Shown piece by piece: positions 1 through 10,093 of a DNA stretch of 64,000 nucleotides (position 1 is the stretch's first letter; every line of letters begins with the position of its first letter). The notes beneath the pieces were generated by a model, which saw only the letters and a list, made by a program, of their open reading frames with translations, was not told the origin of the DNA and did no database searches. Source of the stretch: Larimichthys crocea (Eukaryota > Chordata > Actinopteri > Sciaenidae); contig NC_040032.1 in NCBI RefSeq assembly GCF_000972845.2, positions 23,076,889-23,140,888 of the forward strand. The letters are read 5' to 3'. A program made the position numbers and the translations under genes.

Positions 1-624
1 ATTAAATATTTAATTAATATAACTATGTGTGAATAAATCTGATGAATAAAAGGAAAATGGTGCAGCACAAACACCAGCTGGTCCTGGAGAACCTTCAGCA
101 GTCCCCCGGCTGGCCTGAAGGGGGCAGTGCTTCACTGCAGGACCCCTGAAGACTCAGAATGAAATCTGACATTATTTACCAGAAAGAGAGGGTTTGAATT
201 GTTTTCTAGAGTTTTATAATATTTGGCAGCAGCTTGAGTTATGAATATAATTAGAACATTTAGTTTCATTTTACACAGCAGATAAAAACAAAAGAGATGT
301 TATATAAAAGGAGAAGGCACTCATGTGTTTTTTATTTTGTCAAACAGGAGATGTTAAAAACAGAACCAGAAATAGACTGTGACAGAATCGAGTGTACTGC
401 CAAATAAGCTTTCACATATTTGCTTTGGTGAGTTGCTGCATAACAACAGTAAACATACTGTGAGAAGAATATAAAATAAGATGAAACGAAAAGTCAAGAA
501 GAATAAATAGAAACCAGAAAATAGAAAAGACAATAAAAAGACAACATGTTTGACAGTTATTTATTATGCTTAGAGATAGATGAAGAGTTGAAATTGTTTA
601 TTATTATTCACTATTATATCTCAG
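1..624. other. AT-rich intergenic sequence
   Basis: No gene or recognisable repeat is seen here. The sequence is AT-rich, with one short GC-richer patch near 75-150. Open frames are short and have no family resemblance. Confidence 0.5.
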
Positions 625-931
625 GAGGAAGACACCAGACCACCCTGGTGAACATCCAGGGTTTGAATTTGGAGATGGTGGGAGTGTTCACCTCAACAAT
701 AAAGTGGACTGATCGGACAACACAACACCAAAAAATAAAAAATAAATCAAAGTCGTCTCCACTTGCTGAGGAGACTGAGGTCCTTTGGAGTGTGCAGGAC
801 TCTGTTAAAGACACTTAAGTGACATCTGCAATCTTCTATGCAGTCGTCTGCTGGAGAGGGAGAAGCACTGAGAGAGACAGGAAAATACTCAACCAACTGG
901 TCAGGAGGTCCAGCTCTGTCCTGGACTGCCC
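625..931 (+). mobile_element. LINE 3'-end remnant (L2-like), 5' part
   Basis: Decayed C-terminal coding part of a non-LTR retrotransposon. In one frame the region around 650-710 reads like the segment following the polymerase palm (NIQG...LEMV..FTSTIKWTD). After a frameshift it reads LLRRLRSFGVCRTLLK at about 763-810, and then FYAVVCWRG and SSSVLDCPLDS at about 830-931. These match the usual end of fish L2/Rex-type ORF2 proteins, and frames and stops are broken throughout. The reading resumes beyond the hAT element at 1546 (EVGERRRLAKMISI), so both pieces are one insertion. Family assignment is from memory of the motif series; exact clade is uncertain. Confidence 0.65.
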
Positions 932-939
932 TCTAGACT

Positions 940-1537
940 CAGGCATGTCCAACCTTTTTTTTTTTTAAAGAGGGCCAGATTTGACAATGTGAAAATGCTT
1001 GGGGGCCAATACTAACATTTGAAAAATTACCAATAAAAAATGCACTGTTCTGTAACAATTTTGTTTTCATTGTCACAATTATTATTATTATTTTTTTAAA
1101 TGACATGCTAAAAACCAGTTCTTCCTTTCTTTCACATCTGGAGTCAGATAACAAAGAATAAATTGTATGGAATACGTTAAACTTGCATGAAGTTGATACA
1201 AATCTTAACCTTATGTTCATTTTAAACGTGACTTATTATGAGTAAAGCAAAGTCTGTTGACATTAACAATAAATCTAAAACATATCACTCTTGCTGTTCT
1301 CTTTAACAAAATCATTTAGAAAGTAATATTTTGTGTCACATCTACAGATATATAACACCAGCTATGTCCTTAAAGGTTCAAATTCTTTGTTGTGTCAACC
1401 AAAAAAGCCAAATCTGGCAGCCATACAGTATCTGACAATCCTAGCAGGCCATAAATAATATATTATAAAAATGAAGCTTTGGGCTGAAATCTGACTCGGC
1501 AGTGATTGGCCCCCGGGCCGTACTTTGGACATCCCTG
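940..1537. mobile_element. hAT-like non-autonomous element (MITE)
   Basis: Begins CAGGCATGTCCAA and ends TTGGACATCCCTG, a 13-bp terminal inverted repeat with one mismatch and the CAGGG.TGTCCAA style of hAT elements. It sits inside the LINE remnant, whose coding sense is continuous on either side (PLDS before, EVGERR after), so the boundaries are supported by the interrupted target. The target duplication is poorly preserved (about 5 of 8 bases agree), which suggests an old insertion. There is no transposase frame, and the interior is AT-rich with poly-T runs. Confidence 0.7.
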
Positions 1538-1545
1538 CTATAAAG

Positions 1546-1642
1546 GAAGTGGGGGAGAGGAGGAGGTTAGCAAAGATGATCTCCATCGAGTCAGGCATTG
1601 ACACCTGCAGCTTTGTAGAGCCCGAACCCATTTGCAGCCCGA
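1546..1642 (+). mobile_element. LINE 3'-end remnant, continuation
   Basis: Continuation of the ORF2 C-terminus seen at 625-931 after the hAT insertion: the frame reads EVGERRRLAKMISI, the usual run after the cysteine-containing tail of fish L2-like proteins. It runs into the assembly gap, so its 3' end is unknown. Confidence 0.6.
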
Positions 1643-2452
1643 NNNNNNNNNNNNNNNNNNNNNNNNNNNNNNNNNNNNNNNNNNNNNNNNNNNNNNNNNN
1701 NNNNNNNNNNNNNNNNNNNNNNNNNNNNNNNNNNNNNNNNNNNNNNNNNNNNNNNNNNNNNNNNNNNNNNNNNNNNNNNNNNNNNNNNNNNNNNNNNNNN
1801 NNNNNNNNNNNNNNNNNNNNNNNNNNNNNNNNNNNNNNNNNNNNNNNNNNNNNNNNNNNNNNNNNNNNNNNNNNNNNNNNNNNNNNNNNNNNNNNNNNNN
1901 NNNNNNNNNNNNNNNNNNNNNNNNNNNNNNNNNNNNNNNNNNNNNNNNNNNNNNNNNNNNNNNNNNNNNNNNNNNNNNNNNNNNNNNNNNNNNNNNNNNN
2001 NNNNNNNNNNNNNNNNNNNNNNNNNNNNNNNNNNNNNNNNNNNNNNNNNNNNNNNNNNNNNNNNNNNNNNNNNNNNNNNNNNNNNNNNNNNNNNNNNNNN
2101 NNNNNNNNNNNNNNNNNNNNNNNNNNNNNNNNNNNNNNNNNNNNNNNNNNNNNNNNNNNNNNNNNNNNNNNNNNNNNNNNNNNNNNNNNNNNNNNNNNNN
2201 NNNNNNNNNNNNNNNNNNNNNNNNNNNNNNNNNNNNNNNNNNNNNNNNNNNNNNNNNNNNNNNNNNNNNNNNNNNNNNNNNNNNNNNNNNNNNNNNNNNN
2301 NNNNNNNNNNNNNNNNNNNNNNNNNNNNNNNNNNNNNNNNNNNNNNNNNNNNNNNNNNNNNNNNNNNNNNNNNNNNNNNNNNNNNNNNNNNNNNNNNNNN
2401 NNNNNNNNNNNNNNNNNNNNNNNNNNNNNNNNNNNNNNNNNNNNNNNNNNNN
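1643..2452. other. Assembly gap (810 N)
   Basis: A run of 810 undetermined bases. Tandem-repeat sequence begins immediately after it, so the gap probably hides more units of the ~185-bp array at 2453-3060 and possibly further copies of the neighbouring gene. Confidence 0.99.
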
Positions 2453-3060
2453 TTATTTAAACATGGAGAAACCGAAGCACTCGGAGAAAACCACTGTGGG
2501 CATGTGTTCACCCCTCACAGCTTCAAGGTCAAGGTCCAGAGTTGAACGCTGACCTTATAGTTGTGAACAGTGAACACTAAAGCACCTGTGCAGACCTGCG
2601 GGATAAGATGTTACTCTGGGGGTGTTTTTTAGTTATTATTTAAATGTGGAGAAACCGAAGCACTCGGAGAAAACCACTGTGGGCATGTGTTCACCCCTCA
2701 CAGCTTCAAGGTCAAGGTCCAGAGTTGAACGCTGACCTTATAGTTGTGAACAGTGAACGCTAAAGCACCTGTGCAGACCTGCGGGATAAGATGTTACTCT
2801 GGGGGTGTTTTTTTTTTTGTTATTATTTAAACGTGGAGAAACCGAAGCACTCGGAGAAAACCACTGTGGGCATGTGTGAACAGTGAACACTAAAGCACCT
2901 GTGCAGACCTGCGGGATAAGATGTTACTCTGGGGGTGTTTTTTTGTTATTATTTAAATGTGGAGAAACCGAAGCACTCGGAGAAAACCACTGTGGGCATG
3001 TGTTCACCCCTCACAGCTTCAAGGTCAAGGTCCAGAGTTGAACACTGACCTTATAGCTTT
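2453..3060. repeat. ~185-bp tandem repeat downstream of the acidic-protein genes
   Basis: Units begin with TTATTTAAA.(A/G)TGGAGAAACCGA at about 2453, 2637, 2823 and 2949, and run through a GTGAACAGTGAAC block, a CACCTGTGCAGACC block and GTTACTCTGGGGGTG followed by poly-T. The third unit lacks its middle part. A further partial unit lies at 3697-3776 behind the neighbouring gene copy. The last unit leads directly into the 3' end of each gene (CCTTATAGCTTTTTCAGCCATG), so the array is the 3' flank or 3' UTR of this duplicated gene. Confidence 0.9.
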
Positions 3061-3061
3061 T

Positions 3062-3686
3062 TCAGCCATGTGTGAAGCAGGCTCTGAAGGGGTAGGACAC
3101 AATCTTGAAGAAGGAGTTGAAGAACCCCTTCACGCCGGTCTGTCTGGGCTTCACTAGGTGCCTTTTTATAGTCTCTGTGACATCCTCGTAGACTGAGTGC
3201 TTTGACAGCAGTCTCATTAACAAGATATCTCTGCTGCCCATCTCTTTACACAGCGCTTTATACAGTGCCCTCGCGGTTTTCTCGATTTTATCACTTCTTG
3301 GCTTGACAAAATCAGAGCCTGCCAGTTTGGTGCAAAGCATGAGTGCCAGTGGTGATGATATGTCCTCGATGATCTGTTGTGACACTGTAATGCCACTCCT
3401 GGCCTTTTTGAAAATCTGACCCAGGACTGCTGACACCACTATCATATAAAACGGATCTATATGTTCAGTTGACTGAGGTTGTTTTGCAGTCACGTTAGGT
3501 AGTGGTACCTCAGGTGTCAGTGAGTCGTCGTCTTCATCGATGAGTTCATCCTCATCTACATCGCTGAGTTCATCCCCATCATCATCGCTGACATCTGATT
3601 CAGAAGTGATGGGAAGTGGCTTTGACTCCTTGACGGGTGTGCCAGAGATATCCTCCTCCTCATCATCTCTGACATCTGATTCAGAA
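3062..3686 (-). CDS. Acidic lineage-specific protein, partial tandem copy
   Basis: C-terminal portion of a second copy of the gene at 3781-5247. About 208 residues are visible before the frame runs into a 10-N gap, so the N-terminal half is missing from the assembly, not shown to be lost. It has two SESDV(R/S)DDxx repeats, an acidic tract (DEDELIDEDDD), then the same domain as its neighbour, from SLTPEVPLPNVTA to FFNSFFKIVSYPFRACFTHG at the C-terminus. It differs by scattered substitutions and a short deletion at the position of GDSCHV in the other copy. No domain of known function is recognised. The gap of exactly 10 N is a placeholder; its true size is unknown. Confidence 0.6.
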
Positions 3687-3696
3687 NNNNNNNNNN
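3687..3696. other. Assembly gap (10 N placeholder)
   Basis: Ten Ns truncate the gene copy at 3062-3686. On the far side the sequence is already the 3' repeat of the next copy, so a variable stretch including the missing N-terminus and promoter is absent. Confidence 0.99.
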
Positions 3697-3780
3697 CGGA
3701 GAAAACCACTGTGGGCATGTGTTCACCCCTCACAGCTTCAAGGTCAAGGTCCAGAGTTGAACACTGACCTTATAGCTTTT

Positions 3781-5247
3781 TCAGCCATGTGTGAAGCAGG
3801 CTCTGAAGGGGTAGGACACGATCTTGAAGAAGGAGTTGAAGAACCCCTTCACGCCGGTCTGTCTGGGCTTCACTAGGTGCCTTTTTATAGTCTCTGTGAC
3901 ATCCTCGTAGATTAAGTCCCGTGACAGCATTCTCAGATACACGGTATATCTGCTGCCCATCTCTTTATACAGCGCTTTGTGCACTGCCCTCGCGGTTTTC
4001 TCGATGTTATCACTACTTGGCTTGACAAAATCAGAGCCTGCCATTTTGGTGCAAAGCATGAGTGCCAGTGCTGATGACATGTCCTTGATGTCCTGTTGTG
4101 ACACTGTAATGTGGACATGACATGAGTCACCCCTGGCCCTTTTGAAAATCTGACCCAGGACTGCTGACACCACTAACATATAAAACGGATCTATATGTTC
4201 AGTTGACTGAGGTTGTTGAGCAGTCACGTTAGGTAGTGGTACCTCAGGTGTCAGTGAGTCGTCGTCTTCATCGATGAGTTCATCCTCATCATCATCGATG
4301 AGTTCATCCTCATCATCATCGATGAGTTCATCCTCCTCATCATCGCTGCTAACTAGCACAACAGTGCTAGGTGGTGTTGGTTCCTCGGGTTCCTCTTCGG
4401 TGGGCTTGGAAAAATCTATTACTAGTAGCTTGATCTTTTCTAAACTCCTTACCGCTTTGTTTCTTTGGTTGCGCTCTTCAACCTCATACACGAGCCACTC
4501 CCACACATCACTCATTACCAATTTAACGGCAGAGTTGATCCCCCTGAACTTAACAGGGTCATCGTCTGTTCCAATCATGTCAAGAAGGAATTCCTCAAGC
4601 AACTCAGAAACCATCTTATAGTCACTATTAAAAATGTGCGATTGAGTCTCTTTGTAGACGCACTTCTTCTGGTTACTAGGTGGGATCAAAGCCTCAACTA
4701 TCTCAGATGCCACCGGTACTATGGCATTCAGGGGTGTCTTCTCTGCAGAGAAGCCGTATGGCCCGTTTCTTAACTTCACTATGTAGCTGACGATAACCTC
4801 TTTGATAATTTTGCGAAGAAAAAAGGTCTTGATTTTGTTCAACAGGACATTCCAAATGTAAATTTCAGAGAGATCTGTGTCCCTGAGAAATCTGAGAATG
4901 TCGGTGTCCTCAAAATAAGGATCGTATCCGCTTTGATGGTCTGAGGTTGATGAGCCATCTGGTTGGTTAAGGCCAAATGCCTGTTTGTTAGCCCATATGA
5001 ACTCTGCAATATCCAATGCAGCCTCATTCCTGTTTTGGATGATGTGCTGCATGATGTCATCCATGTGTTCCTTGCATTCAACCTGTGGACTAACCTCTGA
5101 GAAAATGTTTATGACAGCTTCCGTAGCTCTGCTAATGAAGCTCTCAGCTGCTGTTATCTTACTCTTCGCCATGTCTTTTCTCAGCTTGCAGGTGAGTTCT
5201 GAGGCTTCAGTGGTCTGTGGTTCACTTATCTTGCTTCCCTTATCCAT
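3781..5247 (-). CDS. Uncharacterised acidic protein, tandemly duplicated, fish-specific candidate
   Basis: A single uninterrupted frame of 488 residues from the first in-frame ATG (MDKGSKISEPQ); the frame extends further upstream to about 5313 but only with a TTG. Composition: an alpha-helical-looking N-terminal two thirds (about 1-300) without signal peptide or obvious membrane segment; an acidic tract at about 301-331 built of repeats of DEDELIDD; then a ~150-residue C-terminal domain ending in an aromatic, basic tail (GVKGFFNSFFKIVSYPFRA). The C-terminal domain is shared with the partial copy at 3062-3686. I do not recognise the family and propose no function. A TATA box and CRE site lie upstream at 5359-5384, placing transcription start near 5335 and giving a 5' UTR of about 90 bases. 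The lack of introns could mean a retrogene origin or a single-exon family. The acidic repeat is a coding microsatellite that likely varies in length. Confidence 0.7.
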   Translation of the reverse strand: MDKGSKISEPQTTEASELTCKLRKDMAKSKITAAESFISRATEAVINIFSEVSPQVECKEHMDDIMQHIIQNRNEAALDIAEFIWANKQAFGLNQPDGSSTSDHQSGYDPYFEDTDILRFLRDTDLSEIYIWNVLLNKIKTFFLRKIIKEVIVSYIVKLRNGPYGFSAEKTPLNAIVPVASEIVEALIPPSNQKKCVYKETQSHIFNSDYKMVSELLEEFLLDMIGTDDDPVKFRGINSAVKLVMSDVWEWLVYEVEERNQRNKAVRSLEKIKLLVIDFSKPTEEEPEEPTPPSTVVLVSSDDEEDELIDDDEDELIDDDEDELIDEDDDSLTPEVPLPNVTAQQPQSTEHIDPFYMLVVSAVLGQIFKRARGDSCHVHITVSQQDIKDMSSALALMLCTKMAGSDFVKPSSDNIEKTARAVHKALYKEMGSRYTVYLRMLSRDLIYEDVTETIKRHLVKPRQTGVKGFFNSFFKIVSYPFRACFTHG

Positions 5248-5330
5248 AATCCTTGTTTGACTTGTTGCTACAGACAGTCTGTAATCCTTTTTGAATCCTC
5301 GCTGTGCTGTCAAAGTATTCAGAGAAATCT

Positions 5331-5535
5331 GAACTCAGATCTTCACTTCACTTTGGCCTATTTATAAACTTTCGAATGACGTCACGACACTTCAAAGGCA
5401 TGTAAAGATAAGCCACGCCCCTAGCACCTGAACTCAGATCTTCACTTCACTTTGGCCTATCACAGGTTGTTGCTTCTGATCTTTCGAATGACGTCACGAC
5501 ATTTCAAAGGCATGTAAAGATAAGCTACGCCCCCT
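5331..5535 (-). promoter_or_regulatory. Duplicated CRE promoter of the acidic-protein gene
   Basis: Two direct copies of a ~100-bp block (ACTCAGATCTTCACTTCACT ... TTCGAATGACGTCACGAC ... AAAGGCATGTAAAGATAAG). Each carries a perfect CRE palindrome TGACGTCA (5377-5384 and 5489-5496, spacing 112 bp). Only the gene-proximal copy has a TATA box reading TATAAATA on the minus strand (5359-5366); in the distal copy the TATA position is replaced. This suggests CREB/ATF-type control, inferred only from the motifs. Confidence 0.65.
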
Positions 5536-5609
5536 AGCAACCACCAGAGCCGTCCAGGAGTTCCTTAGCAACCAGAAAAACGAGCCAAAACGAGCTGTTG
5601 AAACGGTTT

Positions 5610-5610
<1 letters not shown>

Positions 5611-5642
<32 letters not shown>
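5611..5642. repeat. (AC)n microsatellite
   Basis: A pure AC dinucleotide run of about 16 units. Confidence 0.97.
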
Positions 5643-5644
<2 letters not shown>

Positions 5645-5699
5645 TCAATATACTCACTTCATTAAAACACACAACAATCATTAACTGTGGGACTTTGTG

Positions 5700-6662
5700 G
5701 GACCTCGGCCTTTGCTGAGGTGACTAAGTCCGTCGACAGCAGAGATGGTACATGAGGACGGGTCTGTGGTCTGATCTATGCGCCCATAGATGAGAGACTC
5801 AGACATCTGGGAGAATATAAATGAAAACATAAAAAGTACTTCCTGATGCGTACAATTAGTAATCTTTGTAGTATTCTTGAGAGTGATACAATAATGAGGA
5901 GTGCATAGTTGACAAGGACTGAGGCCCAGCTGCACCAGATGCAGCAGCAATGTTATTCGAGCCTTACGAGCTGAAGCTTTGTCTGTGGAGGCTGACCTGG
6001 CTGTACCATCACAACCAATATAGGAGCAAGTGACTGTCACACCAGCTTGATACAAACACAAACCAGTATTGCTTTGTCATAAATAACAGACATTGGCATA
6101 AGAACATGGCCACGTCGTAAGCGCAAATATCTGTCATTTGTAAGCTTGGCAGTTTTCAAATGGAAAACTTTAACAGCAAAAATAACTTGAATGAGGGACA
6201 TTTAGTGAACTAAAAGCCAAAACCACAATGATGTAAGCTACTGCTGTGTTTCTGACAGTGATGATGGTACATGCTAGTGGTAGCACACAGCTACATATCT
6301 CTCCAAAGACATCACCACCAGTGTGAGAGGGGGGAGATTTCATTTGTTAGTTTGTTGAGCATAGCAAGAACACCACCTACGCAGATATGTGGTAAATATT
6401 CTAAACGCAGCCATTATGTACAATAACTGACTCAGTGCCAGCAGAACAGTGTCTGCAAAAAGAAGGTTATACAGAAGAATGTAGCGGGAGGGGTCTCCCG
6501 AAACACAGCTTACTCCTCCGGGTGGAAAAACACTGATCCCATTATAAGAGAAACCGACAGCATGGCATTTCAATCAGCATGGAAATACCACTCTTTCCAA
6601 TAATCCCAGGTACTGTGCTTAGTTGTGATGTTGAGAGTATGAGACCGATTTGCATAAGACAT
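5700..6662 (-). pseudogene. Odorant receptor (family 131-like) pseudogene
   Basis: The full span of a receptor can be followed from the ATG context at 6662 (MSYAN-like start, also at the intact paralogues) to the CCR tail near 5735, but in several frames. Recognisable pieces are SRYILLYNLLFADTVLLALS (TM2) at about 6430-6490, the TM5/loop run ASTDKASARKARITLLLHLV near 5950-6000, and ESLIYG (TM7) near 5790-5810. Frameshifts fall near TM1, after TM2, and in TM4, TM5 and TM7, and the TM7 arginine-cysteine context is damaged. It is the most downstream receptor relic of the cluster. The promoter-like block upstream is still well preserved. Confidence 0.9.
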
Positions 6663-6844
6663 CTTTGAGAATATTTAAGATGTAAAATTATTATTAAACC
6701 CGTTGATGTAATTGAAGCACAAAAAGGCAACAATATTTGTCCAATTTGTATTTGCTAGAGCCGTGAGGCATATCTGGTCTTTGAGCCAATGGCTCTATTT
6801 TCACATGCAAAACCTAAAATCATCTACATGCATTTTCTCTGCTT

Positions 6845-6980
6845 GATTCCATGTAAGCATAGATGGTCTGCTAAGTGTGCCTGCCCTCAGACATTATTTA
6901 TGAGCTCTGACCTAACCTGACAGCATAACCATGTCACATCGAGTTAGCATGGTTAAACAGTTATTCATGGGTGATGCAAT
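6845..6980 (-). promoter_or_regulatory. Conserved odorant-receptor upstream block (pseudogene at 5.7-6.7 kb)
   Basis: Contains GAGCTC at 6902-6907 followed on the minus strand by CATAAATAA (TATA-like), about 240 bp upstream of the former ATG, and TGATGCAAT at 6972-6980. Spacing and motifs match the blocks of the intact genes although this gene is dead. Confidence 0.6.
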
Positions 6981-8794
6981 GTCTTGCATGTCAAAAATGC
7001 CAAAATCCAGACGATAGGTGTTCTGCACGCGTTAAAAACATGTTGTAGCTTGTTTGAACATTTAAAATTCCTTCTTTTTCTCTGCATTTGTTTTATACAC
7101 AAATTAGTTTGAATCATTCATGCCTTTCATAATTGATCAGAAGAATGTGCTTTTTGAAAGTAGATGGACCTGGCCTTTTGATTGATGCCTGCTATTCATA
7201 ATACACTAAACATCAATAGTTAAACAGTAAAAAAAATAAAAAGCACAAGTACAATCCCCATGTAACAAAATATTCAGCATCCGTGGAAACACTTATTACA
7301 GCAACAGCATGAGGTTAGAAAAANNNNNNNNNNAATATAGATGAATTTGGGAGATTCACTAGCAAGAAACACGCCATCAACGGGTAAGTTTGAACGATTT
7401 ATTTACAACAAACAAATTGAGAATGTGCTATGGTCGTGGATCTTCTAACGCGGTTGCGTTGTGGGGGAGCTGCGAAAGGGAAATCTACCATAACTCCCGG
7501 GCATGACGGACCCCCTATGACCCTATGGAGATTGGAAGGAGAGTTAGAGTAAAGCGATAGAAGTGGTGGGGGGGACGGGATGCAGAATGCAAGCGGAACG
7601 GAGGACATGGTTAGGCATGAACTTTTGATGCTGACGGTAGAAGCGTGGTTGAGGCGTGTTCCGGCTCCTGAAATTCCGCTTTAAGCTTCAAACAATGAAA
7701 CAACAACAAAAAGTGTCCTCTGTTGGCCCTCCAGGTCTTCAAGTCAAAAATAATTTGCAAACAAACATGAGTTTGGATTTTGAACAGAAAGCATAAAAGC
7801 ACAACAATGACTTTCACTGTTAACCTTTTCTAATATGATCTAATCTAAAATGGGATGTTAGGTAGGTCAGAAACGACACAACAACAAAAAAAAGCAGCAG
7901 AATTTAGTTTAAGATATTAAATCCTATCAAGTCCATAGAGGGTATTGTGTAAGACCAGGACATTCTAACTGACAAAAATAATAGTATATCTGTTAAGTTT
8001 TGAGTTCACCATATTCTCTAATCTACAAAACAAATAAAGCCACATTAACTGCATTGTCTCTGTAACTTTAATTATCTGTAGAAATATGGTCACACTTCAG
8101 AAACAAACTCAAAATGGACTCATTAAGTATAGTAAGTAAAAAATATCTATGGTAATTTCCTTAGTGTAAGATAGTGAATATAGGTGAAACATAATAACTT
8201 GTCGCTACATATGTTCATTACCAATTTATTTAATTTGACTTTGCTTTTAACAATCATTTTTTTCTCAATTATTCTACATTGCTATGAAATATAATCACAA
8301 ATCACAAAACACCCACTAGGGATAAATTCATTGCTGCCAAGAAAATAGCATCTCTCTGCTCTGGTATTGTTTACACATACTGTATTTGAATTCAGTAATA
8401 TGGGAACATTTAACACAGATTTGCCCAGCAAGTAAAACTCATTGCAACAAGAAAGTCAACCCATAAACACCAGTGCTAATAGCTACACATAGTTAACAGT
8501 GAAAACTGTTGTATCTTCAGAGTTGGTGGCAGTGCTTGTAGCCAGGTAAAGCAATAGCACATCATATGCAGACAGATGATACCGAGATGGTGCAGGACAT
8601 GATATTTACCACAAGGGATTTAAACTGTAAAATCAACATAAAACCTACTCTTATTGTCTTTCCAGTTGAAAACAAAAAGAGGTTTATATGGGCTGACCAA
8701 AATATAATCTTGCTGCAAAACTTTACAATCTACAGTAGGCCACACAATCCATTGACAAGTTCTGCAAATCTACTTTAGGCTGGTAATAATTTCC
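6981..8794. other. Intergenic; duplicated receptor 3' flank
   Basis: Holds a 10-N gap at 7324-7333. From about 7700 to 8070 it resembles 13920-14280 (for example GTTTTGAGTTCA..AT.TTCT at 7997-8020 against 14217-14240), and 8300-8480 resembles 15800-15940. These are the shared 3' flanks of the receptor duplicates. The G-rich stretch 7420-7620 just after the gap is not recognised. No gene seen. Confidence 0.6.
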
Positions 8795-9742
8795 TCATAC
8801 TTTAATTTTTTTTTTTAGTCGACAACAGAGATAATACATTAGGACAGGTCTGATGGTCTGATCTCTGAGTCCATAGATGAGAGAACTCAGACATCTTGGG
8901 AGAATATAAATAAACACATAAAAAGTACTCCTGATATGTACAAATAGTATTCTTTGTGGTATTGTTGAGAGTGATACAATAATAGAGGAGTGCATAGTTG
9001 ACAAGAGACTGAGGCCCAGCTGCACCAGATGCAGCAGCAATGTATTACGAGTCTTACGAGCTGAAGCTTTGTCTGTGGAGGCTGACCTGGCTGCTACCAT
9101 CACACCAATATAGGAGCAAGTGACTGTCACACCAGCTGATACAAACACAAAACCAGTATATGCTTTGTCATAAATATCAGACATCGGCCCAAGAAACATT
9201 GCTATGTCAGAGCAAACGTCTGTCATCTGCAAGCTTGGCAGTTCTTCAAATGGAAATTTTAACAGTAAAAGAACTCGAATGAGGACATTTAGTGAACTAA
9301 AAGCCCAAACCACAATGATAGCTACTGCTGTGTTTCTGATGGTGATGATAGTAGCATGCCTCAGTGGGTAGCACACAGCTACATATCTCTCCAAACACAT
9401 CACCACCAGTGTGAGAGGGGAGATTTCATTTGTGAGACTTGTGAGCATTATTAAAACACCACACACAGGATACACTGGAAATATTCTAGAAACAGACAGT
9501 ATGTACAATAACTGACTCAGTCCCAGCATTACAGTGTCTGCAAAAAGGAGATTATACAGAAGAATGTAACGGCAGGTCTCACGAAACACAGTTTTACTCC
9601 TCAAGGTAAATAACATGATCCCATTAATGAAGAGGAACAGACAGCATGGCATTCCAATCAGCATGGAAAACACCACTCTCTCCAGTAATCCCTGATACCG
9701 TTGTTCAGCAGTGATGTTGAGAGTCTGACTTGCATAAGACAT
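8795..9742 (-). CDS. Odorant receptor, family 131-like (intact)
   Basis: Class A G-protein-coupled receptor of 315 residues, intronless, of the type annotated in teleosts as odorant receptor 131-2-like. These are olfactory neuron receptors that act through a Golf-type G protein; the ligand is unknown. Start chosen at MSYASQ because all paralogues begin there; the frame extends 22 codons further upstream. Visible: N-glycosylation site NIT at 9; TM1 about 22-47; TM2 58-84 (RYILLYNLLFADT); TM3 93-117 with the disulphide cysteine C94; ERY at 118-120 within CLERYVAVCYPLRH; TM4 139-161; ECL2 cysteine C177; TM5 196-217; TM6 232-255 after ASTDKASARK; TM7 268-290 ending LPRCLSSLIY, where other class A receptors have NPxxY; a cysteine pair CC after TM7. 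No lesions. The C-terminus is short and lysine-rich (KKKIKV), unlike the LSHLSKG-type tails of neighbours, because a poly-A/T run has altered the end. Confidence 0.95.
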   Translation of the reverse strand: MSYASQTLNITAEQRYQGLLERVVFSMLIGMPCCLFLFINGIMLFTLRSKTVFRETCRYILLYNLLFADTVMLGLSQLLYILSVSRIFPVYPVCGVLIMLTSLTNEISPLTLVVMCLERYVAVCYPLRHATIITIRNTAVAIIVVWAFSSLNVLIRVLLLLKFPFEELPSLQMTDVCSDIAMFLGPMSDIYDKAYTGFVFVSAGVTVTCSYIGVMVAARSASTDKASARKTRNTLLLHLVQLGLSLLSTMHSSIIVSLSTIPQRILFVHIRSTFYVFIYILPRCLSSLIYGLRDQTIRPVLMYYLCCRLKKKIKV

Positions 9743-9919
9743 CTTAGACAAACACTTACCTAAAAATAAATGTAAATATGTTGATGCAATTGAAACACAA
9801 AAGCACAATAATTGTTGTCTAGTTTGTATTGCTAGAACAGTGAGGACATGTCATGTTTAGAGGGCAGTTGCCTGTTTTTCACATGCAAATCCTAAAATCA
9901 TCCACATAAATTTGTCATA

Positions 9920-10093
9920 CTTGTTTCCATACAGTATAAGCAGAACTGGTCTGCAGGGTTTGCCTAATCTCACATCATATTTATGAGCTCTGACTTCACC
10001 CCTTTTTACCTGACACCATCAGCATGTCATGTCAGCATGTTTGAAAAATTATTCATGATGATGTAATCTGTTTACCAACACCTCCTCAATACC
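9920..10093 (-). promoter_or_regulatory. Conserved odorant-receptor upstream block (gene at 8795)
   Basis: GAGCTC at 9985-9990 with CATAAATA on the minus strand, about 243 bp from the ATG; TGATGTAAT at 10059-10067. Also the shared GGTCTGCAGGGTTTGCCT motif at about 9949-9966. Confidence 0.65.

Noticed and set aside
1525..2552. Three open frames of about 300 residues on both strands
   Set aside because: They consist almost entirely of undetermined bases (the N gap 1643-2452).
4274..4621. Serine-rich open frame on the plus strand, and a similar one at 3540-3767
   Set aside because: Shadow of the acidic aspartate/glutamate repeat of the minus-strand genes.
5248..5313. N-terminal extension of the acidic protein to 510 residues
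   Set aside because: The upstream start would be TTG; the first in-frame ATG is at 5247, with a well-placed TATA box.
9743..9808. Upstream extension of the receptor at 8795 (and of the one at 14353 to 15423)
   Set aside because: Paralogues all start at the M(S/L)(Y/N)A context; the extensions are 5' leader sequence shared as nucleotide similarity, not as protein.
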